Source: Pelomonas sp. Root1444
GTDB lineage: Bacteria > Pseudomonadota > Gammaproteobacteria > Burkholderiales > Burkholderiaceae_C
Assembly: GCF_001426885.1 (NCBI RefSeq)
Contig: NZ_LMFP01000028.1
Span: 73,667 to 137,666, forward strand
Reading direction: 5' to 3'
Length of the DNA stretch: 64,000 nucleotides
The position numbers were made by a program, and so were the translations under genes. Below are positions 6,973-17,160 of the stretch, piece after piece. The notes under the pieces are model-generated. The model did not search any database, had not been told where the DNA came from, and worked only from the letters and a program-made list of their open reading frames with translations. Each line of letters starts with the position of its first letter. Position 1 is the first letter of the stretch.

Positions 6973-9900
6973 CTACCGGACGCGACGTCGCATCAGGTAC
7001 CAGGCAGCCGGCACCACCAACATGCTCAGCAGCGGTGCCGTAACCATCCCGCCAACCATGGGCGCGGCGATTCGGGTCATGACCTCAGAGCCGGTGCCGT
7101 GTCCAAACAGGATGGGCAGCAGGCCAGCCATCACGACCGCCACCGTCATGGCCTTCGGCCGCACCCGTAGCACCGCGCCTTCACGGATGGCGGCAAGCAA
7201 AGTCTCCTCGTTCTCCGGCTCGCCAGCAGCCAGCCGCTGCTTCCAAGCGTTCTGCAGGTAGACCAGCATCACCACTCCAAACTCCGCAGCCACGCCGGCC
7301 AAGGCGATGAAGCCCACGGCCGTTGCCACGGAGATGGCGTGCCCCAAGACCCAGATGAGCCAGAAGCCGCCCACGAGGGAGAACGGGACCGCCGCCATGA
7401 CCAACGCGGCGTCGCCTGCCGAACGGAACAGCAGATAGAGCAGAACGAAGATGATGGCCAGGGTGACCGGCACGACGACCTTCAAGCGCTCGGTGGCTCG
7501 CTCCAGGTACTCGAACTGCCCCGACCACGAAACGGAGTAGCCGGGCGGCAGCGCCACCTGTTTGCCGACAACCTCCTGCATCTCGTGGACGACCGAGCGC
7601 AGGTCGCGCCCTCGGACATCGACGTACACCCAGCCGGAAAGCCGCGCGTTTTCGCTGCGAACCATAGGCGGCCCCTCTTCGATGGAGATGCGGGCCACGT
7701 CCTGAAGCAGCACCGTCGCGCCCTTTTCGGTCACGAAGGGCAGCTGGCGCAGCCGCTCCAGCGAGTCGCGTACCTCGCGGGGGTAGCGGACGTTGATGGG
7801 GAAGCGTTCTCTGCCTTGGATGACCTCGCCCACGTTGTCCCCACCGATGGCCGTGGACACCACGGCCTGAACATCCGCCACTGACAGCCCGAAGCGCGCG
7901 GCCGCAGCGCGGTCGACGTCAACGTCGATGTATCGCCCGCCGGTCAACCGCTCAGCCAGCGCCGATGAAACGCCGGGCACGCCTTTCACGGCCGATTCAA
8001 TCTGCGTCGCCAGTCGGTCGATGGTCGCCAGGTCGGCGCCGGCGACCTTGACGCCTACTGGGCTCTTGATGCCAGTAGCCAGCATGTCGATGCGGTTGCG
8101 GATGGGCGGCACCCAGACGTTCGATAGGCCCGGCACCTTGACGACACGGTCGAGTTCCTCGACGAGCTTGTCGGGCGTCATGCCCGCGCGCCACTGCTCG
8201 CGTGGTTTGAACTGGATGGTGGTCTCGAACATCTCCAGCGGCGCCGGGTCGGTGGCGGTGTCGGCACGTCCCGACTTGCCGAAGACCCGTTCGACCTCGG
8301 GCACAGTTTTGATGAGCCGGTCCGTCTGCTGAAGCAGCTCAGACGCCTTCGACACCGAGATGCCAGGCAGTGCCGAGGGCATGTAGAGCAGGTCCCCCTC
8401 ATCCAGCGGCGGCATGAACTCGCCACCCAGCCGCATGACGGGGATGGCCGTCACCGCAAGCACCACCGCTGCGACGGCTAGCGTGGCTCTGGGGAAACGC
8501 AGCACCGCCTCCAGCGCCGGCCGGTAGGTGGCGATGAGGAAGCGATTCACCGGGTTCGCCGTCTCCTTAGGGATGCGGCCACGGATGAGGTATCCCATCA
8601 GCACCGGGACCAGCGTCACCGACAGGCCCGCGGCCGCAGCCATCGAATAGGTCTTGGTGAAGGCCAGCGGCGAGAACAAGCGCCCTTCCTGGGCTTCGAG
8701 GGTGAAGACGGGCAAGAAGGACAACGTGATGACCAGCAGCGAGAAGAACAGCGCCGGCCCCACCTCCATTGACGCCTGGGTGACCAGCTCCCAGCGTTCA
8801 GTCAATGTCGGTGGTCGACCATGCTTGTCCTCGAAGTGCTCAAGGTGCTTATGTACCGCCTCGACCAGGACGACCGAGGCGTCGACCATCGCGCCCAGCG
8901 CGATAGCCACGCCGCCCAGCGACAGGATGTTCGCGCTGACACCTTGCCAGTGCATCACGATGAACGCAGTGAGCACGCCGACAGGAAGCGTGACCACTGC
9001 CACCAAAGCGGAGCGCAGGTGGAAAAGGAATACGGCGCAGACCACCGCGACGACAACGAATTCTTCGAGGAGCTTCACGCGCAGGTTGTCGACGGCGCGG
9101 TCAATGAGCTTGGACCGGTCGTAGGTCTCAATGACTTCGACGCCCTTAGGAAGGCTGGGCTTGAGCGCCTCCAGCTTCGCCTTGACTGCTGCGATGGTGG
9201 TGCGAGCGTTCTTGCCCGAGCGCATGACCACCACCCCTCCGGTCACTTCGCCTTCGCCGTCCAACTCGGCGATGCCGCGCCGCATCTCCGGGCCGACCTG
9301 AACCGTCGCCACGTCCCGCAGCAGCACCGGTGTTGCTCCGTTGACTGCCAGGGGAATCGTGCGGAAATCTTCCAGCGACTTCAGGAAGCCGCGCGAGCGC
9401 ACCATGTACTCTGTCTCGGCCATTTCCACGACCGAGCCTCCCGACGACTGGTTGGCCTTCTGCAGTGCTTGGACAACCATGGCGTGCGTGATGCCCAAAG
9501 CGCGCATACGGTCGGGGTCGAGCACCACCTGGTACTGACGCACCATGCCGCCGATGCTGGCGACCTCGGATACGTCCGGCACGGTCTTCAGTTCGAACTT
9601 CAGGAACCAGTCGTTGAGCGCGCGGAGCTGGCCGATATCGGTCTTGCCGCTGCGGTCGACGAGCGCGTATTCGTAGACCCAGCCGACGCCCGTTGCGTCC
9701 GGGCCCAGCGCTGCAGTCGCACCGGCCGGCAGACGGCCCTGCACTTGGTTAAGGTACTCCACGACGCGCGACCGGGCCCAGTATGGGTCGGTCTTGTCGT
9801 CAAACAGGATGTAGACGAAGGAGTCGCCAAAGAAGCTGTAGCCGCGCACTGTCTTCGCGCCTGGCACGCTGAGCATGGTCGTGGTCAGTGGGTAGGTCAC

Positions 9901-10092
9901 CAGGTCCTCGACCACCTGAGGCGGTTTGCCGGGGTAGGTCGTGCGCACAATGACCTGGGTGTCCGACAAGTCCGGCAGCGCATCGACTGGCGTTCGAGCT
10001 ACAGACCACAGACCCGCAGCAACCAGGAAGGCTGTCGCGATGAGGACGAGGAAGCGGTTGGTGACCGACCACCGAATGAGCGAGGCAATCAC
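6973..10092 (-). CDS. cusA: CusA-type Cu(I)/Ag(I) RND efflux pump
   Basis: At 1039 aa this is a full-length inner-membrane heavy-metal RND pump that exports Cu(I)/Ag(I) using the proton gradient. The three methionines that bind metal in E. coli CusA (M573, M623, M672) are present as M571 (LLYMPS), M621 (PLEMFE) and M670 (DMLATG). The proton-relay Asp is in AMVDASVV (residue 404). The TM segment with [18 protein letters not shown] is typical of the Cu/Ag branch. It overlaps the adaptor gene by 4 bases (ATGA) and is last in a CBA operon. No dedicated sensor (CusRS, CueR) is adjacent. Confidence 0.95.
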   Translation of the reverse strand: MIASLIRWSVTNRFLVLIATAFLVAAGLWSVARTPVDALPDLSDTQVIVRTTYPGKPPQVVEDLVTYPLTTTMLSVPGAKTVRGYSFFGDSFVYILFDDKTDPYWARSRVVEYLNQVQGRLPAGATAALGPDATGVGWVYEYALVDRSGKTDIGQLRALNDWFLKFELKTVPDVSEVASIGGMVRQYQVVLDPDRMRALGITHAMVVQALQKANQSSGGSVVEMAETEYMVRSRGFLKSLEDFRTIPLAVNGATPVLLRDVATVQVGPEMRRGIAELDGEGEVTGGVVVMRSGKNARTTIAAVKAKLEALKPSLPKGVEVIETYDRSKLIDRAVDNLRVKLLEEFVVVAVVCAVFLFHLRSALVAVVTLPVGVLTAFIVMHWQGVSANILSLGGVAIALGAMVDASVVLVEAVHKHLEHFEDKHGRPPTLTERWELVTQASMEVGPALFFSLLVITLSFLPVFTLEAQEGRLFSPLAFTKTYSMAAAAGLSVTLVPVLMGYLIRGRIPKETANPVNRFLIATYRPALEAVLRFPRATLAVAAVVLAVTAIPVMRLGGEFMPPLDEGDLLYMPSALPGISVSKASELLQQTDRLIKTVPEVERVFGKSGRADTATDPAPLEMFETTIQFKPREQWRAGMTPDKLVEELDRVVKVPGLSNVWVPPIRNRIDMLATGIKSPVGVKVAGADLATIDRLATQIESAVKGVPGVSSALAERLTGGRYIDVDVDRAAAARFGLSVADVQAVVSTAIGGDNVGEVIQGRERFPINVRYPREVRDSLERLRQLPFVTEKGATVLLQDVARISIEEGPPMVRSENARLSGWVYVDVRGRDLRSVVHEMQEVVGKQVALPPGYSVSWSGQFEYLERATERLKVVVPVTLAIIFVLLYLLFRSAGDAALVMAAVPFSLVGGFWLIWVLGHAISVATAVGFIALAGVAAEFGVVMLVYLQNAWKQRLAAGEPENEETLLAAIREGAVLRVRPKAMTVAVVMAGLLPILFGHGTGSEVMTRIAAPMVGGMVTAPLLSMLVVPAAWYLMRRRVR

Positions 10093-11564
10093 TTGATGCC
10101 TCCCACCCGTTGGACCGAGACCAGCACGTAGTCGTCGCGCTGCTTCTTGAACTCGAAGTGGACGGAGTCGCCAGGCTTGATGTCTGCGAAAACCGTGGGA
10201 CCGGCCCTATAGAACGCCATGGTCATGGCAGGCCATTTCAACTCGGGAACAGGCCCGTGACTGATGGTGAAGCTGCCGGCTTCGACGCTTTCCACCTTCC
10301 CGTCGGCGCTGAAGACGGAGGGCATGGCCATTGCCGGTTCGGATGCTGCTGGCGCGGCGCCCATGGCGCCGAGCACCGACTTCAGCCGGGCCTCGGAGTC
10401 GATGAGGAACTGGCCGCTGGTGACCACCTCGTCGCCTTCACGTAGACCATCGAGCACTTCCACCTGGTCGCCGAGGTCTGTACCGAGCTTGACCTCGCGC
10501 GGCTCGAAGGCGCTGCCGTTCTTGCGAACAATGGCCACGGCCCGCGTACCCGTGCGGATGACGGCCTCAGCAGGAACGACCAGGCGCGACGAGGTGGCAC
10601 CTGCTACCTGCAGACGCAGCAGCATTCCTGGGGTCAGCTTTCCGGACCGGTTGTCGACCTCGAAGCGCGCCTGCAGGGTTCGCGTGTTGGCGCTGACCTG
10701 GGGAATGATTTCCTTCAGCTCGCCGCTGAAGGTCTGCGAGGCGTCGGCCTGCAGTTCGGCCTTGACCTTCTGGCCGCGCACCAGGCGCACGGCTTGCGCT
10801 TCAGGCACTTCGGCCACTGCCCAGACCTTCTCCAGACCTGCGATGCGGAAGAGCGTCATGCCCGGAGACACAGCGACACCTTCGCGTACGCCCAGCTCAG
10901 CCACCACGCCACCTGCCGGTGCGCTGAGCGTGAACCGAGCTTGTGCGATGCCCGTCTCCTCGCTCTGGCGGACGAGCCCGTCAGGGATGGACATGGCACG
11001 CAGCCGGTCTCGCGTCGCCGCAATCAAGTCCGGGGCGACGCCAGCCCGCTTCAGCGCCAGCAACTCGTTCTGCGGCCCGAGCCATTCGGGCGCGAAGACT
11101 GTGGCCAGGGCCTGGCCCTTGCGAACCTGTTCCATAGGTGCGCGAACCGCCAAGCGCTCGACGAACCCAGCGACGCGGGTCTGCACAGCGACGTTCAGCC
11201 GTTCGTCGAACTGCACGGTGCCCACGGCGTCGAACGACGAGGACACATCGGCCTTCTTGACGACAGCAGTCCGCACGCCCAGGTTCTGCTGCACCGTCGG
11301 GCTGACCTTGACGCCACCGTCGCCCGCCTCGTCGGCGTAGACAGGCACGAGTTGCATGTCCATGAACGGCGACTTGCCCGGCTTGTCGAAGCGCGGGCCT
11401 GGAACCATGGGGTCATGCCAGTACAGCGGCTTGCGCTCTGCCGTGGACGAGGGCGACTCCGGTGCGGCGGCGGTGGGTTGTGTGGAACGGCCCGCGTAGA
11501 ACCCGCCAGCAGCCAGTAGTGCACCACCGGCGACGAGCGCGGCGGCAAGGGTTGCGCGCTTCAT
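10089..11564 (-). CDS. cusB: CusB periplasmic adaptor with fused CusF domain
   Basis: This 491-aa membrane-fusion protein links CusA to the outer-membrane channel. An N-terminal export segment (residues 1-25) is followed by a metal-binding stretch with DPM and SPFMDM, matching the Met sites of E. coli CusB (M21, M36, M38). The barrel-sandwich and beta-barrel domains follow. Residues ~418-491 are a complete CusF domain: H436, W444, M447 and M449 have the same spacing as CusF H36/W44/M47/M49, the Cu(I)/Ag(I) chaperone site. In E. coli CusF is a separate protein; here chaperone and adaptor are one chain. The gene overlaps its neighbours on both sides by 4 bases. Confidence 0.95.
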   Translation of the reverse strand: MKRATLAAALVAGGALLAAGGFYAGRSTQPTAAAPESPSSTAERKPLYWHDPMVPGPRFDKPGKSPFMDMQLVPVYADEAGDGGVKVSPTVQQNLGVRTAVVKKADVSSSFDAVGTVQFDERLNVAVQTRVAGFVERLAVRAPMEQVRKGQALATVFAPEWLGPQNELLALKRAGVAPDLIAATRDRLRAMSIPDGLVRQSEETGIAQARFTLSAPAGGVVAELGVREGVAVSPGMTLFRIAGLEKVWAVAEVPEAQAVRLVRGQKVKAELQADASQTFSGELKEIIPQVSANTRTLQARFEVDNRSGKLTPGMLLRLQVAGATSSRLVVPAEAVIRTGTRAVAIVRKNGSAFEPREVKLGTDLGDQVEVLDGLREGDEVVTSGQFLIDSEARLKSVLGAMGAAPAASEPAMAMPSVFSADGKVESVEAGSFTISHGPVPELKWPAMTMAFYRAGPTVFADIKPGDSVHFEFKKQRDDYVLVSVQRVGGIK

Positions 11565-12793
11565 CGTGCGGCTCCTTCGAGGATGGGTTTCAGGGCGAGC
11601 TGGGCCTGGGTCTTGGCCAGGTCGCGTTGGAGGGAGAACAGCTTTCGCTGCGCCTCGACCTCGGCGTGGCGAGCCTCGAACAACGTCATCAGGGGAACCT
11701 GATTCGAGCGATAGGCCGCCATGGCAGCGAACGTGCGCTGCTGCGCGGCAACGACAACGCTCGCGCGGTAGCGCTCGATGCGGTCGGCCAAGCGCTTAGC
11801 GTCGCTAGCCAGGGCGCGGTATTCGCCGGTGGCCATGCGGGTGGCCTCAGCCAGTGCGGCTTCCGCCTTCTCGGTCAGGGCCAGCTTGGAAGCGATGTCG
11901 CGGTCTTGGCGCCGTGCGGGCGCGACGGTCAGGGGGATGCTGACGCCGACGGAGACCATGTCGGGGTAGCCGGCGCGCTGGCCGTAGCTGACCTCCCATG
12001 ACCAGTTCGGGTTGCGGCTGGTCCGTGCCAGCTCGGCCTCCTTGCGGGCCACGTCGGCATCTAAATGTGCGGCAAGGACGGTGGGATGGCTGGCCACGTA
12101 GGCCTGCTCTTCCGGCGTCGAGAGGGAGCTTGGCGCAGCCAGGTCGTCTGCCTTGGTGCCTACCCAGCGCTCCAGTGCGGCCATTGCGGCGGCCTGCTGC
12201 TGCCGCACTTCGGCCGTCTCGTCTTCGGCGACGCCTTGGGCGCCAGTCAGCGCGAGGACTTCTTGGCTGTTTCCGGTGGCAGAGGACAGCCTTGCGCGCG
12301 CGGCCTCCAGCTCCTCGTGAGCGTGGTGCTCCGTCAGCGCGGTGAGCTTGAGCGTCTCGCCCGCGAACCAGGCGTCCAGGTAGGCCAGACCAGCCTGAAG
12401 GCGGACTTCGGCTGCAGCTGCCGACACGGCGGCGGCTTCCCGACCAGCCATCGCGTCGGCAGCGGCCTGGCGTGCGGCACGCTTCTCGGCCGAAAGCCAT
12501 TCCTGGCTGACGCCGATGCGCTTCATCGTCATCGAGTCTCGCGAGCTGAATCTGTCCGTTCCAGAGATGGGAAGGTTGTCGACGCCAGCCCGCAGGACAG
12601 GGTCAGGCAGTTGACTAGCGGCACGAGCGGTTTCAGTGGCGCTGGTGGCACCAGCGCGGGCTGCTCGAGCGGATTCGGAACGCTGAACGGCCAGCTCAAG
12701 GGCCTGGTCGAGCGTCAGGGGTGCTGCTGCGCAAAGGACGGGCAGCAAGGCAGCAGTCAGGGCTACTGCACGCAGGAAACGTGGTGATGGCAT
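11561..12793 (-). CDS. cusC: CusC-type outer-membrane efflux channel (TolC family)
   Basis: ATG 12793 with GGAG upstream gives 410 aa, starting with a signal peptide (MPSPRFLRAVALTAALLPVLCAAA). Two OEP-type repeats follow: LTLDQALELAVQRSESARAA and the second helical hairpin region after PEEQAYVASHPTVLAAHLD. It is the trimeric exit duct for the CusBA pump. There is no lipobox Cys at the cleavage site, unlike E. coli CusC, so it is probably not lipidated. First large gene of the efflux operon. Confidence 0.9.
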   Translation of the reverse strand: MPSPRFLRAVALTAALLPVLCAAAPLTLDQALELAVQRSESARAARAGATSATETARAASQLPDPVLRAGVDNLPISGTDRFSSRDSMTMKRIGVSQEWLSAEKRAARQAAADAMAGREAAAVSAAAAEVRLQAGLAYLDAWFAGETLKLTALTEHHAHEELEAARARLSSATGNSQEVLALTGAQGVAEDETAEVRQQQAAAMAALERWVGTKADDLAAPSSLSTPEEQAYVASHPTVLAAHLDADVARKEAELARTSRNPNWSWEVSYGQRAGYPDMVSVGVSIPLTVAPARRQDRDIASKLALTEKAEAALAEATRMATGEYRALASDAKRLADRIERYRASVVVAAQQRTFAAMAAYRSNQVPLMTLFEARHAEVEAQRKLFSLQRDLAKTQAQLALKPILEGAAR

Positions 12794-12870
12794 GAAAACT
12801 CCGTGGACGAGCGGCGGCGTTGCCGGGATGCGGACGTGCCGCACCGGCGCCTGTCAGTCGACGGAGCTGG

Positions 12871-13254
12871 TCAGACTCGGAGTCTGAGCGTGGAGAGGAA
12901 GAGTGGGTCCGGAGGCGGCTGCGCCTCGGTGGTGGCTGCAGCCGGGACAGTCGCGGCTTCGACAGCGTCGAGCAGCAGCGGCAGTTCCATCACCTGGACC
13001 ACCATCGGCAGCGACACGGTCGGGACCTTGACGGCCTCGAACGACTGGGCTGCGCTGGAGGAATGCTCTGCGCACAGCCCCGGCTGGTCCTGGTCCATGC
13101 CCACGCATGGCGTGCCAGCAGCCATCATTTCCGCCATCGCGGCCGGGTCTGCCTGTTGCGGGCAGACGTAGTTCGCCAGCGCCAGCTGTGAAAACAGCAG
13201 CGACAGCACCACGAAGAACGCGGTGGTCAGGCGACGGGTGGAGCGGCGGAGCAT
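12871..13254 (-). CDS. Small secreted protein preceding the cus operon
   Basis: About 127 aa from ATG 13254 (a GTG two codons upstream is possible). Residues 1-28 form a signal peptide with a hydrophobic core (FFVVLSLLFSQLALA). The mature part has Cys and Met residues (NYVCPQQADP, AEMMAAGTPCVGMD, GLCAEH) that could bind copper, and a conserved-looking tail PPPDPLFLSTLRLRV. It is 77 bases upstream of cusC and transcribed in the same direction. Small secreted proteins of this type are common at the head of Cus/Czc operons in Burkholderiales; a periplasmic metal-related role is inferred. Confidence 0.65.
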   Translation of the reverse strand: MLRRSTRRLTTAFFVVLSLLFSQLALANYVCPQQADPAAMAEMMAAGTPCVGMDQDQPGLCAEHSSSAAQSFEAVKVPTVSLPMVVQVMELPLLLDAVEAATVPAAATTEAQPPPDPLFLSTLRLRV

Positions 13255-13465
13255 GGTCACAAGAAGTTTAGCGCGACGCCTTTATGCCGGTTGCGGCCAA
13301 GGGAAGCTCGCCAAGACAAATCTCCTTTGCTATCCTTCAATCAAGGCCGACTGAGCCCAACCTGTTCCCGGGTTTAAGCAGTCTTCTTCTTCGCCGCCGA
13401 ACGGACTTCAATCCGCGTCGATGCGTAATCGGGAACCGTCGACGACACCTGATTGGAGTGCCGCC

Positions 13466-14215
13466 ATGGCTGCCATTTCCCTCTGCGAGGCTCCCCTCGC
13501 CCACCTCAAGAAGCGTCTGATGGACGAGTTCGTTGAGGTCAAGTCTTCCCACCTGACCGAAGCGCTGGCGTCCAGCATGGGTTTTCGCACGCATGCGGCT
13601 CTGAAGGCCGCTATGACCGGCCCGGAAGAAGACCGTCCCTTCTACCTGCTTGACCCCGAGCAGTTCCTTACGCGCCTGACGCAGTTCGGCTATCCGTTGG
13701 ACCCGAAGGACCCTGAGTTCGATTTCGACCTGTGGCACGACCAGTACGGCGTGACCAAGACCATGCCGACGTCGGGCTATGACATTGAATACAAGACGCC
13801 TCGCGAACGTGCATGGCGCAACCTCATGGTCTGCGGCGTCAACGCAGCACTGGAACAAAAGCTGTTCACGCTGCGGCCGGGCGACGACCGGTTTGACGAC
13901 AACATGCGCTCCGGCCACCTGTTTGACTTCGTGCTGCCCAATGGCCTGCCGGCCCGCGGCTCAATCGCCGACGCTGGGTTCGACGAACTCGCTGTCCATG
14001 TCGCTGTGAATCCCAAGGGAGACAGGGTGCGCTACTTCGAAGCGGGGTTCACCGCCGGCGACGTATTTGGGACCACCTGGCTCGAGAGGCGCAACGGGGC
14101 ATGGCTGCAGTCCACCACCAATGGCTTCCGGTGCCGCAAGCCGTTCCTCGAGCAACTGGCCGAGCTCGACGTGAAGCCGCAGGGCTTTGGTGACCGCGGC
14201 AAGCTCATCATGTGA
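13466..14215 (+). CDS. Hypothetical protein, 249 aa
   Basis: The start ATG 13466 is chosen because GGAG lies 7 bases upstream; a longer version from 13421 would add 15 unconvincing residues. The N-terminus carries SSHLTEALASSMGFRTHAAL, a motif found at the start of various plasmid- and island-borne hypothetical proteins. The remainder is unrecognised. Its stop overlaps the next ATG by one base (TGATG), so the two are translationally coupled. Confidence 0.6.
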   Translation: MAAISLCEAPLAHLKKRLMDEFVEVKSSHLTEALASSMGFRTHAALKAAMTGPEEDRPFYLLDPEQFLTRLTQFGYPLDPKDPEFDFDLWHDQYGVTKTMPTSGYDIEYKTPRERAWRNLMVCGVNAALEQKLFTLRPGDDRFDDNMRSGHLFDFVLPNGLPARGSIADAGFDELAVHVAVNPKGDRVRYFEAGFTAGDVFGTTWLERRNGAWLQSTTNGFRCRKPFLEQLAELDVKPQGFGDRGKLIM

Positions 14216-14979
14216 TGCCGGGCGTGCGCCTGGATTGCGAGAGTCGCGAGTCCGCCTTCGATTCGCTGCGCCAGCTGTTCGGCTGCAGCGTCGAAAGACT
14301 ACGCGCCTTCCTGAGTGACGCGTCGGTCGACGAGGAATTCAGCCGGGACTATCAGCGGTTGCCGCAGTTCGACGAGTTCGTCTACCAGCGGGCGTGCGCA
14401 GCGTTGGGCACGCCGCAGGTGCCTGAAGAGCTGTGCTGGTTCCACGGTACCCGCGTGCCGCCTGGGACCAACTTCGCCGACGGCATCCTGCCGCTGCCGC
14501 TGGCACTTGAGTCCCTGAAGCGCAGCATCCACGAGACGCTGACCAACGACACTGACCGGCAGGAGGTGGCCACCGCGTTCGCGCGTGGAGATGGACTGAC
14601 GTTCCAGCTGCAGCATAAGTTGACGAGCGGTACCGAGTTCGGCCCCTTCGCGATGTTCGTCTTGGAGACCGCGCTGAACGCCCATGCGACGGGCCAGCAC
14701 TCCTATGTGGACATGCCGGAAATCATCGAGGACCTGTGCCTGGAGGTCCAGGCATCTTGCGGGCGAGACTTGCTGCCGGCCTTTGAAGCTGCGTGGCAGC
14801 CTACGGTGGTGAAGTTCGTGACGCCGGCATTCAGCCCAGAGTTTCATATCGGGGTGGCGCTCTGCTATCTGAGGTCATGCGCCCTCCATGGCGGACCGAC
14901 GGGCAGCTCCATCGCCAATTTCGATGGTGAGAACACCGCGGTCCCGGCATCTTCCATCCTGCGTGTCATCTCTCTGTAA
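14215..14979 (+). CDS. Hypothetical protein, 254 aa
   Basis: The ATG at 14215 overlaps the preceding TGA. At about residues 75-95 there is WFHGTRVPPGTNFADGILPL; an FHGTR...GILPL arrangement occurs in proteins with an ADP-ribosyltransferase-like NAD-binding start (YHGT/FHGT), but I see no second ART motif and do not assign the activity. The C-terminal part is helical. The partner gene upstream is probably functionally linked. Confidence 0.55.
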   Translation: MPGVRLDCESRESAFDSLRQLFGCSVERLRAFLSDASVDEEFSRDYQRLPQFDEFVYQRACAALGTPQVPEELCWFHGTRVPPGTNFADGILPLPLALESLKRSIHETLTNDTDRQEVATAFARGDGLTFQLQHKLTSGTEFGPFAMFVLETALNAHATGQHSYVDMPEIIEDLCLEVQASCGRDLLPAFEAAWQPTVVKFVTPAFSPEFHIGVALCYLRSCALHGGPTGSSIANFDGENTAVPASSILRVISL

Positions 14980-15045
14980 GGCGCGAATCCATCTAAGCAG
15001 GCCTGCCACAGCGCTCGGGAAAGGGATAACAGCAGTCCCTACACG

Positions 15046-15075
15046 GTTGACGAAAGTTGACAAATCCACTATCAT
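15046..15075 (+). promoter_or_regulatory. Promoter with direct-repeat operator
   Basis: TTGACG (15047-15052) and TATCAT (15070-15075) are separated by 17 bases. The -35 and spacer contain a direct repeat, GTTGACGAAA GTTGACAAAT, with a 10-base (one helical turn) period. The repeat is a plausible operator for the HTH domain of the gene that starts at 15099, i.e. autoregulation. Confidence 0.5.
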
Positions 15076-15098
15076 CACCGACCGCTCAAGGGGACTTA

Positions 15099-16226
15099 AT
15101 GACGACACTGAACACCGAAGCCATCCAGGCTGCCATGGACGCGAAGGGGCTCTCCCCCGCCGCGCTGGCCAAGGAGATGCAGGTGTCTCGGGAAAGCGTC
15201 TCCAAGTGGCTCAACGGCGAGTCCGTGCCCCGCACCGACAAGCTGCTTAAGCTGTCCATCCTGCTCAAGCTCAGCCGTGCTGTGCTGTTGGGCCGGACTG
15301 AGCAGGCTGCGGTGCAGCCGCAGGTGGCGTTTCGCATGGCTCGTGGCAAGCAGGCGCAGAGCAGCCACGTCGCGCGCGCTCGTCACCGCGGGAAGATGCT
15401 CGAAGCGATGGTTCGCCATCTGCCCTTCGACGCCATCCACACGCCTCCGGCGCTGAAGAACCCGCACGACGACTACGACTACCTCCAGGCAGTTGCTCGG
15501 GTCATTCGCAAAGAGATGGGCGTCCAAGAGGCTGGCGCCATCAATGTTCCGACCATCGCCAATGTGTTCCGCAAGCTGCAGGCGGTAATCGTCCCGGTGC
15601 TGTGGGGGCACCGCAAGGGCCACGAGAACGCCATCCACATCTACCTGCCGAAGACGGCGACCACGTGGGTCTACCTGAATCTCGACACGCGGATGGTTGA
15701 CCTGAAGTTTTGGCTGGCGCACGAGCTCGGACACACCTACACCTTCACCTCCTTGCCGGGTGACGCTGGTGAGGACTTTGCTGATGGCTTCGCTGGCGCC
15801 CTGCTCTTCCCGGACGTTGCCTGCAAGGCGTTGTACGAGGAGCTGCAGCCGATGCGTGCAAAGAGCAGGAGGATGGACCGAATCAAATCGGTTGCTGACA
15901 GCCTGGAAATTTCCATGGTCTGCGTAGCCAAGCAGTTGGACCGTTATGCCGACCGGCATGGACTGACGCGAATCGTCAATGAAGACAAGGCGCTCTATCA
16001 GGTGATGGAGATGAGCAAGCCTCCTCTGGCTTCAAGCGTCTTCTTTGAAGGTGAAGACATCGACCTGGACCAGCTGATTCATATCAGTGAGTCGGTGTTC
16101 CACTCCCCGGTGTACGGCGCCCTGAAGTCCTACATCCGCGAAGCCAAGCCCTCCGTCACCTACGTTCAGGGCATCCTTGATTGCTCGCTCGTCGACGCCA
16201 AGCAAATCGTCGCCGAGCTTGCATGA
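15099..16226 (+). CDS. XRE-type HTH / ImmA-IrrE metalloprotease, antitoxin-like
   Basis: ATG 15099 (AAGGGG upstream) gives 375 aa. Residues ~8-55 are a helix-turn-helix (LSPAALAKEMQVSRESVSKW). Residues ~190-240 carry the zinc-protease signature HELGHTYTF with a downstream EDFADGFAGALLFP, the ImmA/IrrE arrangement with the third zinc ligand. Such proteins cleave or bind repressors, or act as antitoxins. The stop overlaps the start of a PIN-domain gene by 4 bases (ATGA), which makes a toxin-antitoxin-like pair the most economical reading. Confidence 0.85.
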   Translation: MTTLNTEAIQAAMDAKGLSPAALAKEMQVSRESVSKWLNGESVPRTDKLLKLSILLKLSRAVLLGRTEQAAVQPQVAFRMARGKQAQSSHVARARHRGKMLEAMVRHLPFDAIHTPPALKNPHDDYDYLQAVARVIRKEMGVQEAGAINVPTIANVFRKLQAVIVPVLWGHRKGHENAIHIYLPKTATTWVYLNLDTRMVDLKFWLAHELGHTYTFTSLPGDAGEDFADGFAGALLFPDVACKALYEELQPMRAKSRRMDRIKSVADSLEISMVCVAKQLDRYADRHGLTRIVNEDKALYQVMEMSKPPLASSVFFEGEDIDLDQLIHISESVFHSPVYGALKSYIREAKPSVTYVQGILDCSLVDAKQIVAELA

Positions 16227-16849
16227 CAGCGAAGTTCCTCATCGTTGATAGCTGCGCGTACCTCCGACTGGCTGCAAGCGTTCATCCGAACTTCTGGGGC
16301 GGGCACCCGCACTACGAGCTTCGCTCCATCGCCGAGACGGACCCGGAACTCGCGGGCACCCGGCTGCGCCGTAAGTTCTTGTGGCTAAACCGGGACCCGC
16401 ACCCCAGCCTTCGCAAGAAGTGGCAACTCAAGACCACCAAGCAGGAGCTGCTGGACATCGAGGACTCGAAGGAGTTCCTGTTGGAACATTCCGAGGAGTT
16501 CCTGGAGGGTGAGATTTCGAGCCGTCGCAAGTACGACCGCGACGGGGAGGAGTTGCCGTTCCTTTCGGTGCCGGACCTCGCCGTGTTGGCTGTGGCGTAC
16601 CACTTCCAATACGGCATCCTGACTGACGAACTGGCATTGACGCTCGTTGCCAAGGACCTGGGCCTTCCGACGATGTCGTCGCTGAAGATTCTGAAGTACT
16701 TCCTCGACCAGGGCTTCGTGAATGACGCCAAGGTCGACGCCATCATGCAGCAATGGAGCAATGCCATTGACCTGCCGCACACCGGCTGGGCGGGTGATTT
16801 CAAGAAGGTCTTCAAGCGCCCTGCGCCGAAGCTCATCGGCAAGCCTTAG
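16223..16849 (+). CDS. PIN-domain protein, putative toxin ribonuclease
   Basis: ATG 16223 overlaps the upstream stop (ATGA); 208 aa. The start FLIVDSCAYLRLAA fits the first PIN strand with its catalytic Asp, and the later ILTDELALTLVAKDLGLP fits the conserved acidic residues and nucleotide-side helix of PIN nucleases. The middle has an insert with charged residues (EEFLEGEISSRRKYDRDGEE). Its order after an HTH-ImmA/IrrE gene resembles two-gene toxin-antitoxin modules. RNase activity is inferred from the fold. Confidence 0.7.
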   Translation: MTAKFLIVDSCAYLRLAASVHPNFWGGHPHYELRSIAETDPELAGTRLRRKFLWLNRDPHPSLRKKWQLKTTKQELLDIEDSKEFLLEHSEEFLEGEISSRRKYDRDGEELPFLSVPDLAVLAVAYHFQYGILTDELALTLVAKDLGLPTMSSLKILKYFLDQGFVNDAKVDAIMQQWSNAIDLPHTGWAGDFKKVFKRPAPKLIGKP

Positions 16850-17160
16850 GCCGCAAGCGCTTTGTGGCCAAGCCGCAAGAGCTGACGGATGACAGCAGTC
16901 TTTCCCATCCGGCTCTTGAAGGCCAACACACTGACTCGCCCTTCCAGGTCGGCAGGGACGTAGACAGCCCTCATGGCGAGGATGGTGTCATTTCGCCCGG
17001 GCTGTAGCTTCCTACCTCGGTTCTTCCTCAGGCCGGCCGCTAGGAATCGGCGAAACATCAGGCCCTTGCCGATGCCCTCGGAAGTTGCCATCGCTCGCAA
17101 CGCTGTGTCTACGTCCGGGTCGACGTAGACGGTACGAAACACCAACTGTTCAGAAGCCAT
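16846..17160 (-). CDS. Tandem ribbon-helix-helix-like protein
   Basis: The 104-aa protein looks like two copies of one unit: FRTVYVDPDVDTALRAMA (residues ~8-25) and MRAVYVPADLEGRVSVLAFK (residues ~63-82), each followed by a helix with basic residues (GLMFRRFLAAGLRKN and KTAVIRQLLRLGHK). This fits two ribbon-helix-helix DNA-binding domains in one chain. It overlaps the end of the 439-aa gene by 11 bases and converges on the PIN gene (4-base overlap of the 3' ends). It may be the regulator of this gene pair. Confidence 0.6.
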   Translation of the reverse strand: MASEQLVFRTVYVDPDVDTALRAMATSEGIGKGLMFRRFLAAGLRKNRGRKLQPGRNDTILAMRAVYVPADLEGRVSVLAFKSRMGKTAVIRQLLRLGHKALAA

